Below, one piece after another: positions 1-6,548 of a stretch of 23,148 nt of DNA. This DNA is from an uncultured Gemmatimonadales bacterium (lineage in GTDB: Bacteria > Gemmatimonadota > Gemmatimonadetes > JACCXV01 > JAHWKZ01). Position numbers and translations under genes: made by a program. A model generated the notes under the pieces. It ran no database searches. It saw only the letters and a list, made by a program, of their open reading frames with translations, and was not told the DNA's origin. The stretch covers positions 1-23,148 of the forward strand of contig CAMYLR010000005.1 of NCBI GenBank assembly GCA_947259315.1, written 5' to 3'. Within the stretch, counting starts at the first letter, position 1. Every line of letters begins with the position of its first letter.

Positions 1-2
1 CC

Positions 3-821
3 ACGAGCGCGACCGTTCGGTTCAAGCGCAACGGCGCCACCCTTGAATGTCTGCCGGCGTACAAGGACCTCCCGGTCGAGTCGCTTCCCTGGCTCGAGCT
101 CGACAGGCTCCCGCCGGAGTTCGAGGTCGTTCGCACCCACCCCAATCAGATCGTCATTCGCGCGCCCTTCGAGGTCGACGGCCAACCGGAGCGGGTCTAC
201 TTGAAACGGTACCAGTTTGACGACCTTCGACGGCGGTTGAAAGACGCTCTTGGCCGGACCAGGGCTCGAGGCGAGTGGCTCGCGATTCACGCCGTCAAAG
301 ATCTGGGAATCGGGGTTTCCCCACCACTCCTATTCGGCGTGCGGCAGATCGGATTCCTGAGGCGGGAGAGCTTCTTGGTGACACGCGAGGTGAATGGTGT
401 CGTGTCAGCCGATGCGATCATCGGTAGTTCCCGTGGCTCTGAGCGCCGGCACGCGGTGCGATCGCTTGGACGCCTGATCGGCACGCTTCACGCGCGAGGC
501 CTCTTTCACGACGACTTGAAGGCGCCTCATATTCTGGCGGCTGGGGGGCGGCTACCCGAGAACGGCGTCGATGGCGTGGTGTTGCTGGACCTCTATCGCG
601 CCGTCACCGGACGTCGGCCCACGATGCGTCAGCGCGGGGTAAACCTGGCCCAAGCCTGGATCAGCATCCACGGCGTCACACGGACCGATCAAGCGCGGTT
701 GCTAGTGGGCGCGTTGGAGATGAGCGAGCACCCGGAAAAAGAGCGACGGAGATTGTGGCGATCGATGCAGCGCGCCGTCGCCGTCCGGCAACGCCGAAGA
801 GCGCGCAAAGGCCTTAGCTAG
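3..821 (+). CDS. Kdo/LPS kinase (InaA/WaaP-like) family protein, 5' end outside window
   Basis: This is the 3' part of a protein-kinase-fold enzyme of the lipopolysaccharide kinase family, which phosphorylates Kdo or core heptose on the cytoplasmic side during LPS assembly. The reading frame is open from base 3. A TTG at 201 could be taken as a start, but it falls inside the family motif VYLKRY, whose Lys is the ATP-binding residue, so the true start lies upstream of the window. The catalytic loop HDDLKAPHIL (about base 505-535) and a metal-binding segment LLDLYRAV (about 583-606) follow in the right order and spacing. The C-terminus is very Arg-rich, which suits binding to an anionic lipid surface. 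The stop overlaps the convergent methyltransferase gene by 8 bases. The family is confident; the exact substrate is not visible. Confidence 0.85.
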   Translation, partial: TSATVRFKRNGATLECLPAYKDLPVESLPWLELDRLPPEFEVVRTHPNQIVIRAPFEVDGQPERVYLKRYQFDDLRRRLKDALGRTRARGEWLAIHAVKDLGIGVSPPLLFGVRQIGFLRRESFLVTREVNGVVSADAIIGSSRGSERRHAVRSLGRLIGTLHARGLFHDDLKAPHILAAGGRLPENGVDGVVLLDLYRAVTGRRPTMRQRGVNLAQAWISIHGVTRTDQARLLVGALEMSEHPEKERRRLWRSMQRAVAVRQRRRARKGLS

Positions 822-1440
822 CTGGCGTTTTCTCCAACAAGACCAGCCAGCGCTCGTTCATGAACGGCAGCAGCGGGTTGCCGCGGAAGATCTTGACCAC
901 GCGCAGATCGGCTGCCGTGGTCTCCGCGTTCAACTCGCTCCGCGAAGACTTCCTCGACACCTTCTTGCTCTCGACTCGCCCAAAAGCTGCCCGGATCCGA
1001 CGCAGCGCGTACTTGATGTTGTACTTGTGATTGTAGTTGACCAGCACGTACCGTCGGCTGACGCGTGCCATCTCGCTAAGGAATTGGGTTCGCTCTTCCG
1101 GACCAAAGTGGACCATGAACCGCACGTTGAGCACACAGTCGACAGCGCCGTTTTGTAGCGGCAGACGTCCCAGGTCGGCCACGAGGCCGGCGGCATCCAC
1201 CTTGGACAGCGCCTTATGGACCATCGTGGGCGAAACATCCGCGGCGATCGTTAGCGGAAAGGTGTTGCGCACGACCTCGGTCAAGTAGCCGGTACCACAG
1301 GGGATATCGATGATCGAGTCCGTGGCCGTGACGTGTTGGAGCGCCTTCTCGACGACACGAATCCAGACCCGGCTCTTGACCGCCTTGAAGCCACCCTGAT
1401 AGCGCTTCGCGTCGTACTGGTCGACGACCTCGTCTTCCAG
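814..1440 (-). CDS. class I SAM-dependent methyltransferase, non-canonical start
   Basis: This encodes a small Rossmann-fold methyltransferase of the Methyltransf_11 type; the substrate is unknown. SAM motif I is DIPCGTG (about residues 45-51 from the start chosen here), followed by an acidic DVS after strand 2 and LPLQNGAVDCVLNVR as the motif IV region. The start is unresolved. The only ATG/GTG/TTG in frame below the upstream stop at 1624-1626 is a TTG at 1284, which lies after motif I and would remove the cofactor site. The conserved-looking N-terminus DQYDAKRYQGGF is encoded further upstream, so I place the start at a CTG (1438-1440). Another CTG at 1492-1494, overlapping the end of the cytochrome gene, is possible, as is a frameshift in the sequence. 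It lies downstream of and on the same strand as the tetrahaem cytochrome. Confidence 0.75.
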   Translation of the reverse strand: MEDEVVDQYDAKRYQGGFKAVKSRVWIRVVEKALQHVTATDSIIDIPCGTGYLTEVVRNTFPLTIAADVSPTMVHKALSKVDAAGLVADLGRLPLQNGAVDCVLNVRFMVHFGPEERTQFLSEMARVSRRYVLVNYNHKYNIKYALRRIRAAFGRVESKKVSRKSSRSELNAETTAADLRVVKIFRGNPLLPFMNERWLVLLEKTPAS

Positions 1441-1483
1441 GTAGCGCTTATCTAGCGGAGCTGCTTCGCGAGCGATACGCGGC

Positions 1484-1945
1484 TTACTCGCCAGAGGCGT
1501 CGCTTGCCATCGGCAGATGGCACATCGTGCAGCTTTCGTTCGGCCGACCTTCGTGATCCTCGGGCGCCTGGGGAATCGACTCCATCCCGGTGGTGTGGCA
1601 CATGGCGCAATCCGCCTGACCTTCTAGTCCGTGCGGTATTTGCGCCGCCATTGCGGTCTGCATCGCGGCGTCAGGTCCGTGGCACCAGAGGCAAGTCTCA
1701 TTGCCGCGCCCCTCGTGATTCTCGGGTACACCCGCCACTCCCTCCATGGCTCCCGAATGGCACATCAGACAGTCGGAACGCCCTTCCAGATCGTGTGATA
1801 CTGGTTTTGGCTTGGCCATCTCGGCAGCGGGCGTCGCCTCTTCCGCCTTCTCGGCCGGTTGTTCGTCCTGTCCGTAAGCCGTGGTTGCCCCAAAGGCTAG
1901 CAGCAGTACTAACGTCCACAGTGAGAACTGTCGTCGAACCTTCAT
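1484..1945 (-). CDS. periplasmic tetrahaem c-type cytochrome with tandem dihaem repeat
   Basis: This is a 153-residue exported electron carrier. Residues 1-25 form a Sec signal peptide ending in AYGQ, followed by an Ala/Glu/Pro/Lys linker (about 27-48). Four CxxCH haem c attachment motifs occur at residues 59-63, 85-89, 113-117 and 139-143. Haems 1 and 3, and haems 2 and 4, are each exactly 54 residues apart. The flanking sequence repeats too: HDLEGRSDCLMCH against HGLEGQADCAMCH, and ENHEGRGNETC against EDHEGRPNESC. The protein is therefore two copies of a dihaem unit. The His of each HEGR and H(D/G)LEG could be distal ligands (inference). It starts at an ATG with only a weak upstream G-rich stretch. 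The redox partner is unknown; an octahaem cytochrome lies elsewhere in the window. Confidence 0.88.
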   Translation of the reverse strand: MKVRRQFSLWTLVLLLAFGATTAYGQDEQPAEKAEEATPAAEMAKPKPVSHDLEGRSDCLMCHSGAMEGVAGVPENHEGRGNETCLWCHGPDAAMQTAMAAQIPHGLEGQADCAMCHTTGMESIPQAPEDHEGRPNESCTMCHLPMASDASGE

Positions 1946-2073
1946 ATGTCGTGACCCCCGCTTGGTCGGTTGAGTAACCCGTTAGCGCGTTTCTGTCGCT
2001 CTTGTACCCAGAATCACAAGCACCGTTCCTCGGCAGTATATCTCGATCCGGTAAACCGAGCGAGTGACGTGCA

Positions 2074-2103
2074 AGAGCCCCGATCGGAGTCGACCGAGGC
2101 TCT
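2074..2103. other. imperfect stem-loop in the gap between the secreted-protein and tetrahaem genes
   Basis: The 204-base gap 1946-2149 contains outer arms AGAGCC (2074-2079) and GGCTCT (2098-2103), with an inner TCGG/CCGA pair and a 4-base bulge. No T-tract follows on either strand, so it is not a classic intrinsic terminator. It may separate two minus-strand genes or be chance. Nothing else is evident in the gap. Confidence 0.3.
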
Positions 2104-2149
2104 GTGTAATAGGCGCTGGATAGGCGGAACGGTCTTGTCGGGAAATCGC

Positions 2150-2581
2150 CTACATATCGTCATCCCCACTGCCCGGCGCAACCACATTGTAGATGTTGTC
2201 CTTGTGCTCTGGGCAGAGGGCAAAGAACTGTTCCGTCAGCTCCCCATCGGGGTAGGTCTCATCGAGTCGACGGATGTACTCGTCCCAGCCAGCAAAAAGC
2301 GCATCCCGATCGGCTGCTGTCGTGTAGATCAAGAGGTTCCAGTCATCCCCCCAGGCGTGGCTCAGAATCCCCCAGTCCACCCACATCCCATCATCGATTA
2401 CGCTCTGAGCGACGGAACGCACATCATCGTTGGCCAAGCCTATCGCATCGCCGAGGTTTCCAAACGGGCACTTCCAATAGCTGACCTGAACTATCCCCGG
2501 CGCCTCATCCTGGGCTTCAACAGCTGGAGTGAACGCCAATCCAAAGAGCAGACAAACTGCAACACACAAGCTCGCTTTCAC
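2150..2581 (-). CDS. small secreted protein of unknown function with a conserved-looking Cys pair
   Basis: This is a 143-residue protein with a clear Sec signal peptide (residues 1-23, cleavage likely after VEA). I do not recognise the family. The mature part is compact and rich in Trp and Asp, with two cysteines, C38 (WKCPFG) and C123 (ALCPEH), that could form a disulfide after export. It ends in an acidic GSGDDDM tail. The start is a GTG at 2579-2581 preceded by an AGGGA ribosome-binding site. An open frame on the plus strand over the same bases lacks any recognisable feature and is discarded. The gene lies upstream of the tetrahaem cytochrome on the same strand with a 204-base gap, so co-transcription is uncertain. 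Confidence 0.75.
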   Translation of the reverse strand: MKASLCVAVCLLFGLAFTPAVEAQDEAPGIVQVSYWKCPFGNLGDAIGLANDDVRSVAQSVIDDGMWVDWGILSHAWGDDWNLLIYTTAADRDALFAGWDEYIRRLDETYPDGELTEQFFALCPEHKDNIYNVVAPGSGDDDM

Positions 2582-2634
2582 ATTCCCTCGCTGGCTAAGT
2601 ACGACCTTTTTCTAGAGACCCGTTACGATCAATC

Positions 2635-2880
2635 CTAGTGAACGGTCAGGTGGGCGACCATGCCGGAAGCCTCGTGAACCGTGCACAGAAGACATTTTGC
2701 TCGCTGACCGCGGCTTTGCCCGGAACATCGGTGTTGGTATGTTCCATTTGTCCATCGTTGATCCAGACTACCGTGTCGCCAACGCTGATCGCGAGGGTCC
2801 ACACGCGCCGAGGATGACCGCGAAAAGCAACTGCCGGAATGAGTTTTCCGACGTAGCGTTGGAGCTCTTGTCGACTTCAT
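2635..2880 (-). pseudogene. frameshifted cupredoxin (plastocyanin/azurin-like) lipoprotein gene
   Basis: Fragments of one blue-copper protein are spread over three frames in the right order. An intact GGAGG and ATG start (2878-2880) opens frame A. Frame C then gives a signal/lipobox-like stretch, FRQLLFAVILGACG. Frame B gives the first copper-domain half, AISVGDTVVWINDGQMEHTN. Frame A returns for the C-terminal copper loop, CTVHEASGMVAHLTVH, ending in TAG. In cupredoxins the copper ligands are a His in the HT motif and the C-x2-H-x4-M loop, and all are recognisable here. Only about 13 codons separate the two copper loops, against roughly 30 in a usual domain, so part of the middle is also missing. 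Continuous translation of frame A gives an 81-residue nonsense chimera. Sequencing error could explain the shifts but not easily the missing segment. Confidence 0.72.
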
Positions 2881-2898
2881 CTTGAACCTCCGAGATCA

Positions 2899-3372
2899 AT
2901 GAGAATCCTGCATCCGCTGTTTGTCCATCTCCACATCGCGTTCCTGGTCATGGCGTTCATCGCCATGTACGCGTGGCTCTTTCGCGGCCTGGCAACAAGC
3001 GTTTTCGAAGATCGGATCTACGGCTTCGCCCGGGTGAACACCATCGCCGGTGTGGCCACGGTCGCGCTATCGATGATCGCGGGCCTGCGCGACGCTTTCT
3101 TCGGGTCGATCGCGCGTTTCAGCGGTCCGCTCGGTGGCTGGCTGCTGCTCAAAGCCGTCCTGGCTACGTTGCTGTTGGTCATCTACGGTGTTTTCCTGTA
3201 TTGGAGCGGCCGCAAGCGATCGTACCTGCAGGAGGACCGGCAGGCGATGCTGTGGTGTCTGACGACGCAGCTCGCCGGCATCGTGATCGTCGGCATCGTG
3301 ACCCTGATCGGGACGATGATCGTCTACTACCCTGACCTGCTCCCGAGTCAGCCGATGCCATTCGGCAGGTGA
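2899..3372 (+). CDS. DUF2231-like four-helix integral membrane protein
   Basis: This encodes a 157-residue protein with four hydrophobic segments, at about residues 8-28, 47-66, 80-104 and 121-146. It opens with HPLFVHLHIAFLVMAF, the HP-x-x-VH-x-x-I pattern typical of DUF2231-type membrane proteins, which are often found near copper and redox genes. The paired His residues in the first helix could bind a metal or haem (inference). The start is an ATG only 18 bases from the start of the divergent cupredoxin pseudogene. The stop overlaps the first codon of the NADH dehydrogenase remnant. It is the one intact gene between two broken ones, and no frame damage is visible in it. Function is unknown. 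Confidence 0.72.
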   Translation: MRILHPLFVHLHIAFLVMAFIAMYAWLFRGLATSVFEDRIYGFARVNTIAGVATVALSMIAGLRDAFFGSIARFSGPLGGWLLLKAVLATLLLVIYGVFLYWSGRKRSYLQEDRQAMLWCLTTQLAGIVIVGIVTLIGTMIVYYPDLLPSQPMPFGR

Positions 3373-3726
3373 CCAGAACGCCACCCAACATCGTAATCTT
3401 GGGTGGCCGGTTTGGCGGTGTGTACGCGGCAACCTACCTGGGACGCTCCGAGCTCGCGATCGATGGGGCCTACAGCGCCAGGTTGTCCGCGCCGGCGACG
3501 TCGACATCGGTTATGACTATCGCAAGAGCATCTCGCTGGGCTCGGTGTGGCGTTGACGGACCTGTGGGGGTTCAAGATCACCGGCAGGTTGGCGTGGTTT
3601 ATCTACCGCAGCGGCTATTTGGCCAAGCTGGTGGGATTGCAGAACAAGGTGTAGGTCTTGTTCACGCTGGCGATGAACCGGATCTTCGAGCCGGATACCG
3701 CCGGCGGAACCACTGACCGCACGTAA
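3369..3726 (+). pseudogene. remnant of type II NADH dehydrogenase (Ndh/FAD oxidoreductase)
   Basis: The start GTG at 3369 opens PNIVILGGRFGGVYAATYLG, the N-terminal FAD-binding dinucleotide fold of NDH-2 enzymes (motif GGRFGG). After about 35 codons the similarity stops. In other frames, bases 3496-3555 give GDVDIGYDYRKSISLGSVWR, and bases 3552-3726 give a typical NDH-2 membrane-anchoring C-terminus (DLWGFKITGRLAWFIYRSGY, then KLVGLQNKV) interrupted by an in-frame TAG and ending at TAA (3724-3726). Only about 115 codons remain of a protein normally near 400 residues. The gene has lost roughly 300 internal codons and carries at least two frame disruptions and a stop. It cannot make a working enzyme. 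Confidence 0.82.
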
Positions 3727-3732
3727 TCGACG

Positions 3733-4083
3733 TCACCACGTCCAGCCGAACAACTTCGTCCCAACGAGCACGATCAGTATCGCCATCGTCCCGATGATCA
3801 GCGCTTGGAGCTTCTTGCGGCCATACTCTCGCATCTGTCCGAACTGTTCTTCGAACGCCGGGTCTTCGATCGCCTTTTTCCGCAATAAGACCGTAAGACC
3901 GACCTCGGGCGAGAGCCAGCGCTTGTGCACAGTCCCGAGACTCTCCCACGCCTCGGGTGCATTCGCCAACACCCACTCTTTGATCGCTTGTCCTTCGCGT
4001 ACTTGCCGATGGTTCTGAACGAATGCGTACACAACGGCGAGTGCGGCGATCGAGACACCGATCAGTACCGGGATGCTCGTCAT
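3733..4083 (-). CDS. small membrane protein with N- and C-terminal transmembrane helices
   Basis: This 116-residue protein is not recognised. One hydrophobic helix lies at residues 4-21 and another at about 93-112. Between them is a charged soluble stretch with KEWVLANAPEAWESLG and a basic, helix-forming part (HKRW, LLRKKAIEDPAFEEQFGQMR). It is probably a helical hairpin anchored at both ends. The ATG at 4081-4083 has a strong ribosome-binding site, GGAGGAG, six bases upstream in the mRNA. The overall layout recalls UspB-type proteins, but I see no sequence similarity strong enough to name it. The gene ends just beyond the NADH dehydrogenase remnant (convergent). It lies 115 bases downstream of the next membrane protein gene on the same strand. 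Confidence 0.65.
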   Translation of the reverse strand: MTSIPVLIGVSIAALAVVYAFVQNHRQVREGQAIKEWVLANAPEAWESLGTVHKRWLSPEVGLTVLLRKKAIEDPAFEEQFGQMREYGRKKLQALIIGTMAILIVLVGTKLFGWTW

Positions 4084-4198
4084 CGTCTCCTCCGGTCCGA
4101 AGCTCGGGATCCGCTGGTTCGGGTACTTAATACATGACTTTAGGCTGTAGCGCTAGACCCCTGAAGATCAAAGCCTTGCCGTGACGAATCAGATTGAC

Positions 4199-4714
4199 TC
4201 AGAGGGGTCCGATCGGGTCCTCGAAGTCGCCCAACCGCTGGATTTCCCGTCGGAGGCGAGGGTGAGCCAGCCACAAGTAGCCGCCCATCATGAACACCGC
4301 AGCAAGACTCACCAACACGGTGGGCCACATCGGAATAGCGTCGGTCACTGGTTCGACGAAGGCGAGCACCACTCCGATGGTGTGAAAAAACACGAACAGC
4401 GCCAAAAAAAGGACTAGATACCAAAGCTGCGGATACTTCTCGAGCTTGAACACGACCCACGACGCGATCAGCCCGATCAGAAGAAAAAGAACCAGGTGCA
4501 AGCCGTTATAGACGAAGATCGGCGCGGCTTCGATCGTGACGGCATTGCCGCCGTCTAGAGTGCCGAGGAGCCGGTGTCCCAGAACCGCCGCCGTGTGAAG
4601 CAGGTGTCGTCCAGCGATCAGGTTGAGCACGCCGAAGCAGGCGGCCACCGTCGCGTACCCGATCACGCCGGCGATCACGCCCTGACTCAGTATTTGACTG
4701 CGTTCCGTATCCAC
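4199..4714 (-). CDS. four-helix membrane protein of unknown function
   Basis: This encodes a 171-residue integral membrane protein. Hydrophobic segments lie at about residues 12-34, 65-88, 97-119 and 127-150, followed by a basic HPRLRREIQRLG stretch and a short acidic tail. The first two helices are separated by a long loop (LLGTLDGGNAVTIEAAPIF). I do not recognise the family. The start is a GTG at 4712-4714 with no obvious Shine-Dalgarno, so it may be translated by coupling. The alpha/beta hydrolase gene ends only 12 bases upstream on the same strand, which supports one transcript. No metal or haem motif is visible beyond scattered His residues in helices (LLHTAAVLGH, NGLHLVLF, FFHTIG). Confidence 0.65.
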   Translation of the reverse strand: MDTERSQILSQGVIAGVIGYATVAACFGVLNLIAGRHLLHTAAVLGHRLLGTLDGGNAVTIEAAPIFVYNGLHLVLFLLIGLIASWVVFKLEKYPQLWYLVLFLALFVFFHTIGVVLAFVEPVTDAIPMWPTVLVSLAAVFMMGGYLWLAHPRLRREIQRLGDFEDPIGPL

Positions 4715-4726
4715 GTCAGAACCAGC

Positions 4727-5479
4727 TTAGCTATTCACGTGCCCGCTTGCACTGGGCCCGCAGGCGTCTTCGATAAGAGCTCCCGCCGCCGCCCACACCC
4801 TGGGGTCACGGTCCATCCGAGCGTGAGCCACTCGGAATGCTTTCTTCCACCACGGCAAATCTCCGATGTCAATCGCTGAACCTGGCGGTTGATCATAGGC
4901 GAACTTCCAGTTGCCGATGACGCGGGTTCGGCTCGGATCCGTCGCTCGGATGGGGTTCTCACCGGTGATGATCCAACCGTCGTCCTGGTAGAAATTGGCC
5001 GCCCGACGAACGTTAACCGGCACTTCATCATCGCCGAGACCCACACTGTCGATCTGAAGCAGGAACTCGACCGGAACCGATCGAGTAGCGAGCATCCGCG
5101 CAAACTCGACGGCCGCCCAACCGCCGAGACTCTGGCCGTACACGACTAGTCGCACGCGCTGCATCTCTTCTGCGTCCATCGTGCCGTCGCGATCCGCATC
5201 CAACATGCGCTCAACAAACGCTACCGCCAGCGGGATGCGTCGGTTCTCGAACGTCTCGGCGTACATGCCCCGGTCGGAGTCTCGCAACTCGAGCGCCAAC
5301 TCCCGCACGCCCTTGGTGGCGTCGTCCCAGGCGTCCATCCCACCCAAGAAACCGACCACGACACAGGCTCCGGGCGGAGCCGCACGGACCGTCTCGAGAT
5401 CTGGCAGTTGGACGCTCTTGCACGTTGCCAACATGGCCAACAACAGCACCAGGCTGAAAACGACAACTGTGAGCTTCAC
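4727..5479 (-). CDS. exported alpha/beta-hydrolase-fold protein carrying an EF-hand loop
   Basis: This is a 250-residue protein with an N-terminal hydrophobic export signal (residues 1-20; LATC at its end is a near-lipobox with an unusual Thr before Cys). The nucleophile elbow is GQSLGG with Ser117, and Asp144 (LLQIDSVGLG) and a His near residue 218 (FRVAHARM) are candidates to complete the triad. Just before the nucleophile strand, residues 94-105 read DADRDGTMDAEE, a canonical calcium-binding EF-hand loop (D1, D3, D5, G6, D9, E12). This suggests a calcium-stabilised periplasmic lipase or esterase; the substrate is unknown. The start is a GTG at 5477-5479 with weak ribosome-binding sequence. 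It is followed after 12 bases by a membrane protein gene. Confidence 0.72.
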   Translation of the reverse strand: MKLTVVVFSLVLLLAMLATCKSVQLPDLETVRAAPPGACVVVGFLGGMDAWDDATKGVRELALELRDSDRGMYAETFENRRIPLAVAFVERMLDADRDGTMDAEEMQRVRLVVYGQSLGGWAAVEFARMLATRSVPVEFLLQIDSVGLGDDEVPVNVRRAANFYQDDGWIITGENPIRATDPSRTRVIGNWKFAYDQPPGSAIDIGDLPWWKKAFRVAHARMDRDPRVWAAAGALIEDACGPSASGHVNS

Positions 5480-5543
5480 CTGCTATACCACCGGGAAGGT
5501 TGCTGCTAATCGAGTCGCAAAGAGACTCAAATCTAACCCGAGT

Positions 5544-6548
5544 CTAGCTGCTGCGCCTGCCCCGACTTGGCTCGGTCACGTGGTCTGTGTCCGCGTCGCC
5601 GCCACGGTACCACTCGAGAAACAGCTCGAGCCCTTCCGACAGATCGATCTGAGGTTGGTAACCGAGCAAGCTCTTGGCCTTATGGATGTCGGCACAAGTA
5701 CGGGCGACATCGCCCCCAGGGGGAGGATGATACTCGACTATGGGCTGGCTCTTTGAGAGCCAGCCGAGCCTCGCGACCAACTCGTTCAACGTTACGGGTG
5801 GCTTTCCCGATCCGAGATTGAAGACCTCATATCCTTCGTTCTCGGAGACATATGCGAGCGCCGACACCACACCGCGTGTGATGTCTTCGACGTAGGTGTA
5901 ATCACGCTCCATCGATCCGTCTCCGAAGAGCGGTATGGGCTCTTTGTCGAGCAGCAGCCGGGTGAACTTGTGGATCGCCATCTCGGGTCGCTGTCGCGGA
6001 CCATAAACGGTGAAGAAACGAAGACAAAGCGCGCTGAAATTCTGCATGGCGGTATAGGCGCGACACAGATCCTCCCCACTCTTTTTCGTCACCGCGTACA
6101 CCGAGACCGGTACTGCGCGGTCGTCCTCGCGCGACGGTCGTCCAGGATTGTCGCCGTACACCGACGAAGACGAGGCGAAGACGAGGCGACGACAATCGGT
6201 CCTGGTCATCGCTTCGAGCAGGTTCGCCGTTCCGCCAAGATTGGTCTCCACATAGGCGCTCGGATTCCGCATTGACGCGCGGATCCCCGCCTTTGCGGCC
6301 ATGTGAACGACGACGTCAAACGAGCCCCCAGCTAGGACCTCGGTCACAGCCTCCAGGTCTCTTAGGTCTCGTTCCACGAGATTGAAGCGCGAGTGACCGC
6401 GCAGCTGGGTCACGTTCTGAAGCTTCCGCTCTCTCGAGTAGCACGGGTCGAAGTTATCCAGCGCCACGACTTGATCACCGCGGTCAATCAACGCTTCACA
6501 CAAATGTGAGCCAACGAAGCCCGCTCCCCCGGTTACCAAGACATTCAT
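5544..6548 (-). CDS. NAD-dependent sugar-nucleotide epimerase, UDP-glucuronate 4-epimerase-like
   Basis: This 334-residue cytoplasmic extended SDR enzyme starts with the NAD-binding motif GGAGFVGSH (residues 7-15). It then has DNFDPCYS after strand 2, a Ser cluster (FASSSSVYGD, 125-133) and the catalytic Y151-x3-K155 (YAVTK). The segment FTVYGPRQRPEMAIHKF (179-195) is the pattern typical of UDP-glucuronate 4-epimerases, which make UDP-galacturonate, rather than of GalE. Its ATG overlaps the stop of the upstream glycosyltransferase gene by four bases (6545-6548), showing translational coupling. It is the last gene of the operon running down from 9322, and would supply the sugar nucleotide used by the first gene. 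The exact substrate needs biochemical proof; a dehydratase role is less likely given the motif. Confidence 0.85.
   Translation of the reverse strand: MNVLVTGGAGFVGSHLCEALIDRGDQVVALDNFDPCYSRERKLQNVTQLRGHSRFNLVERDLRDLEAVTEVLAGGSFDVVVHMAAKAGIRASMRNPSAYVETNLGGTANLLEAMTRTDCRRLVFASSSSVYGDNPGRPSREDDRAVPVSVYAVTKKSGEDLCRAYTAMQNFSALCLRFFTVYGPRQRPEMAIHKFTRLLLDKEPIPLFGDGSMERDYTYVEDITRGVVSALAYVSENEGYEVFNLGSGKPPVTLNELVARLGWLSKSQPIVEYHPPPGGDVARTCADIHKAKSLLGYQPQIDLSEGLELFLEWYRGGDADTDHVTEPSRGRRSS

Noticed and set aside
814-1284. Methyltransferase start at TTG 1284
   Set aside because: This would delete SAM motif I (DIPCGTG), which is encoded directly upstream in the same frame.
1970-2638. 222-codon plus-strand open frame
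   Set aside because: It lies over the minus-strand secreted protein, which has a clear signal peptide and a good ribosome-binding site; the plus frame has no leader, domain or codon pattern.
3733-4083. UspB identity for the two-helix membrane protein
   Set aside because: Only length and topology match; no sequence motif supports it.
6165-6192. Short tandem repeat around GAAGACGAGGC
   Set aside because: It lies in the coding sequence of the epimerase Ser cluster and is explained by codon use there.
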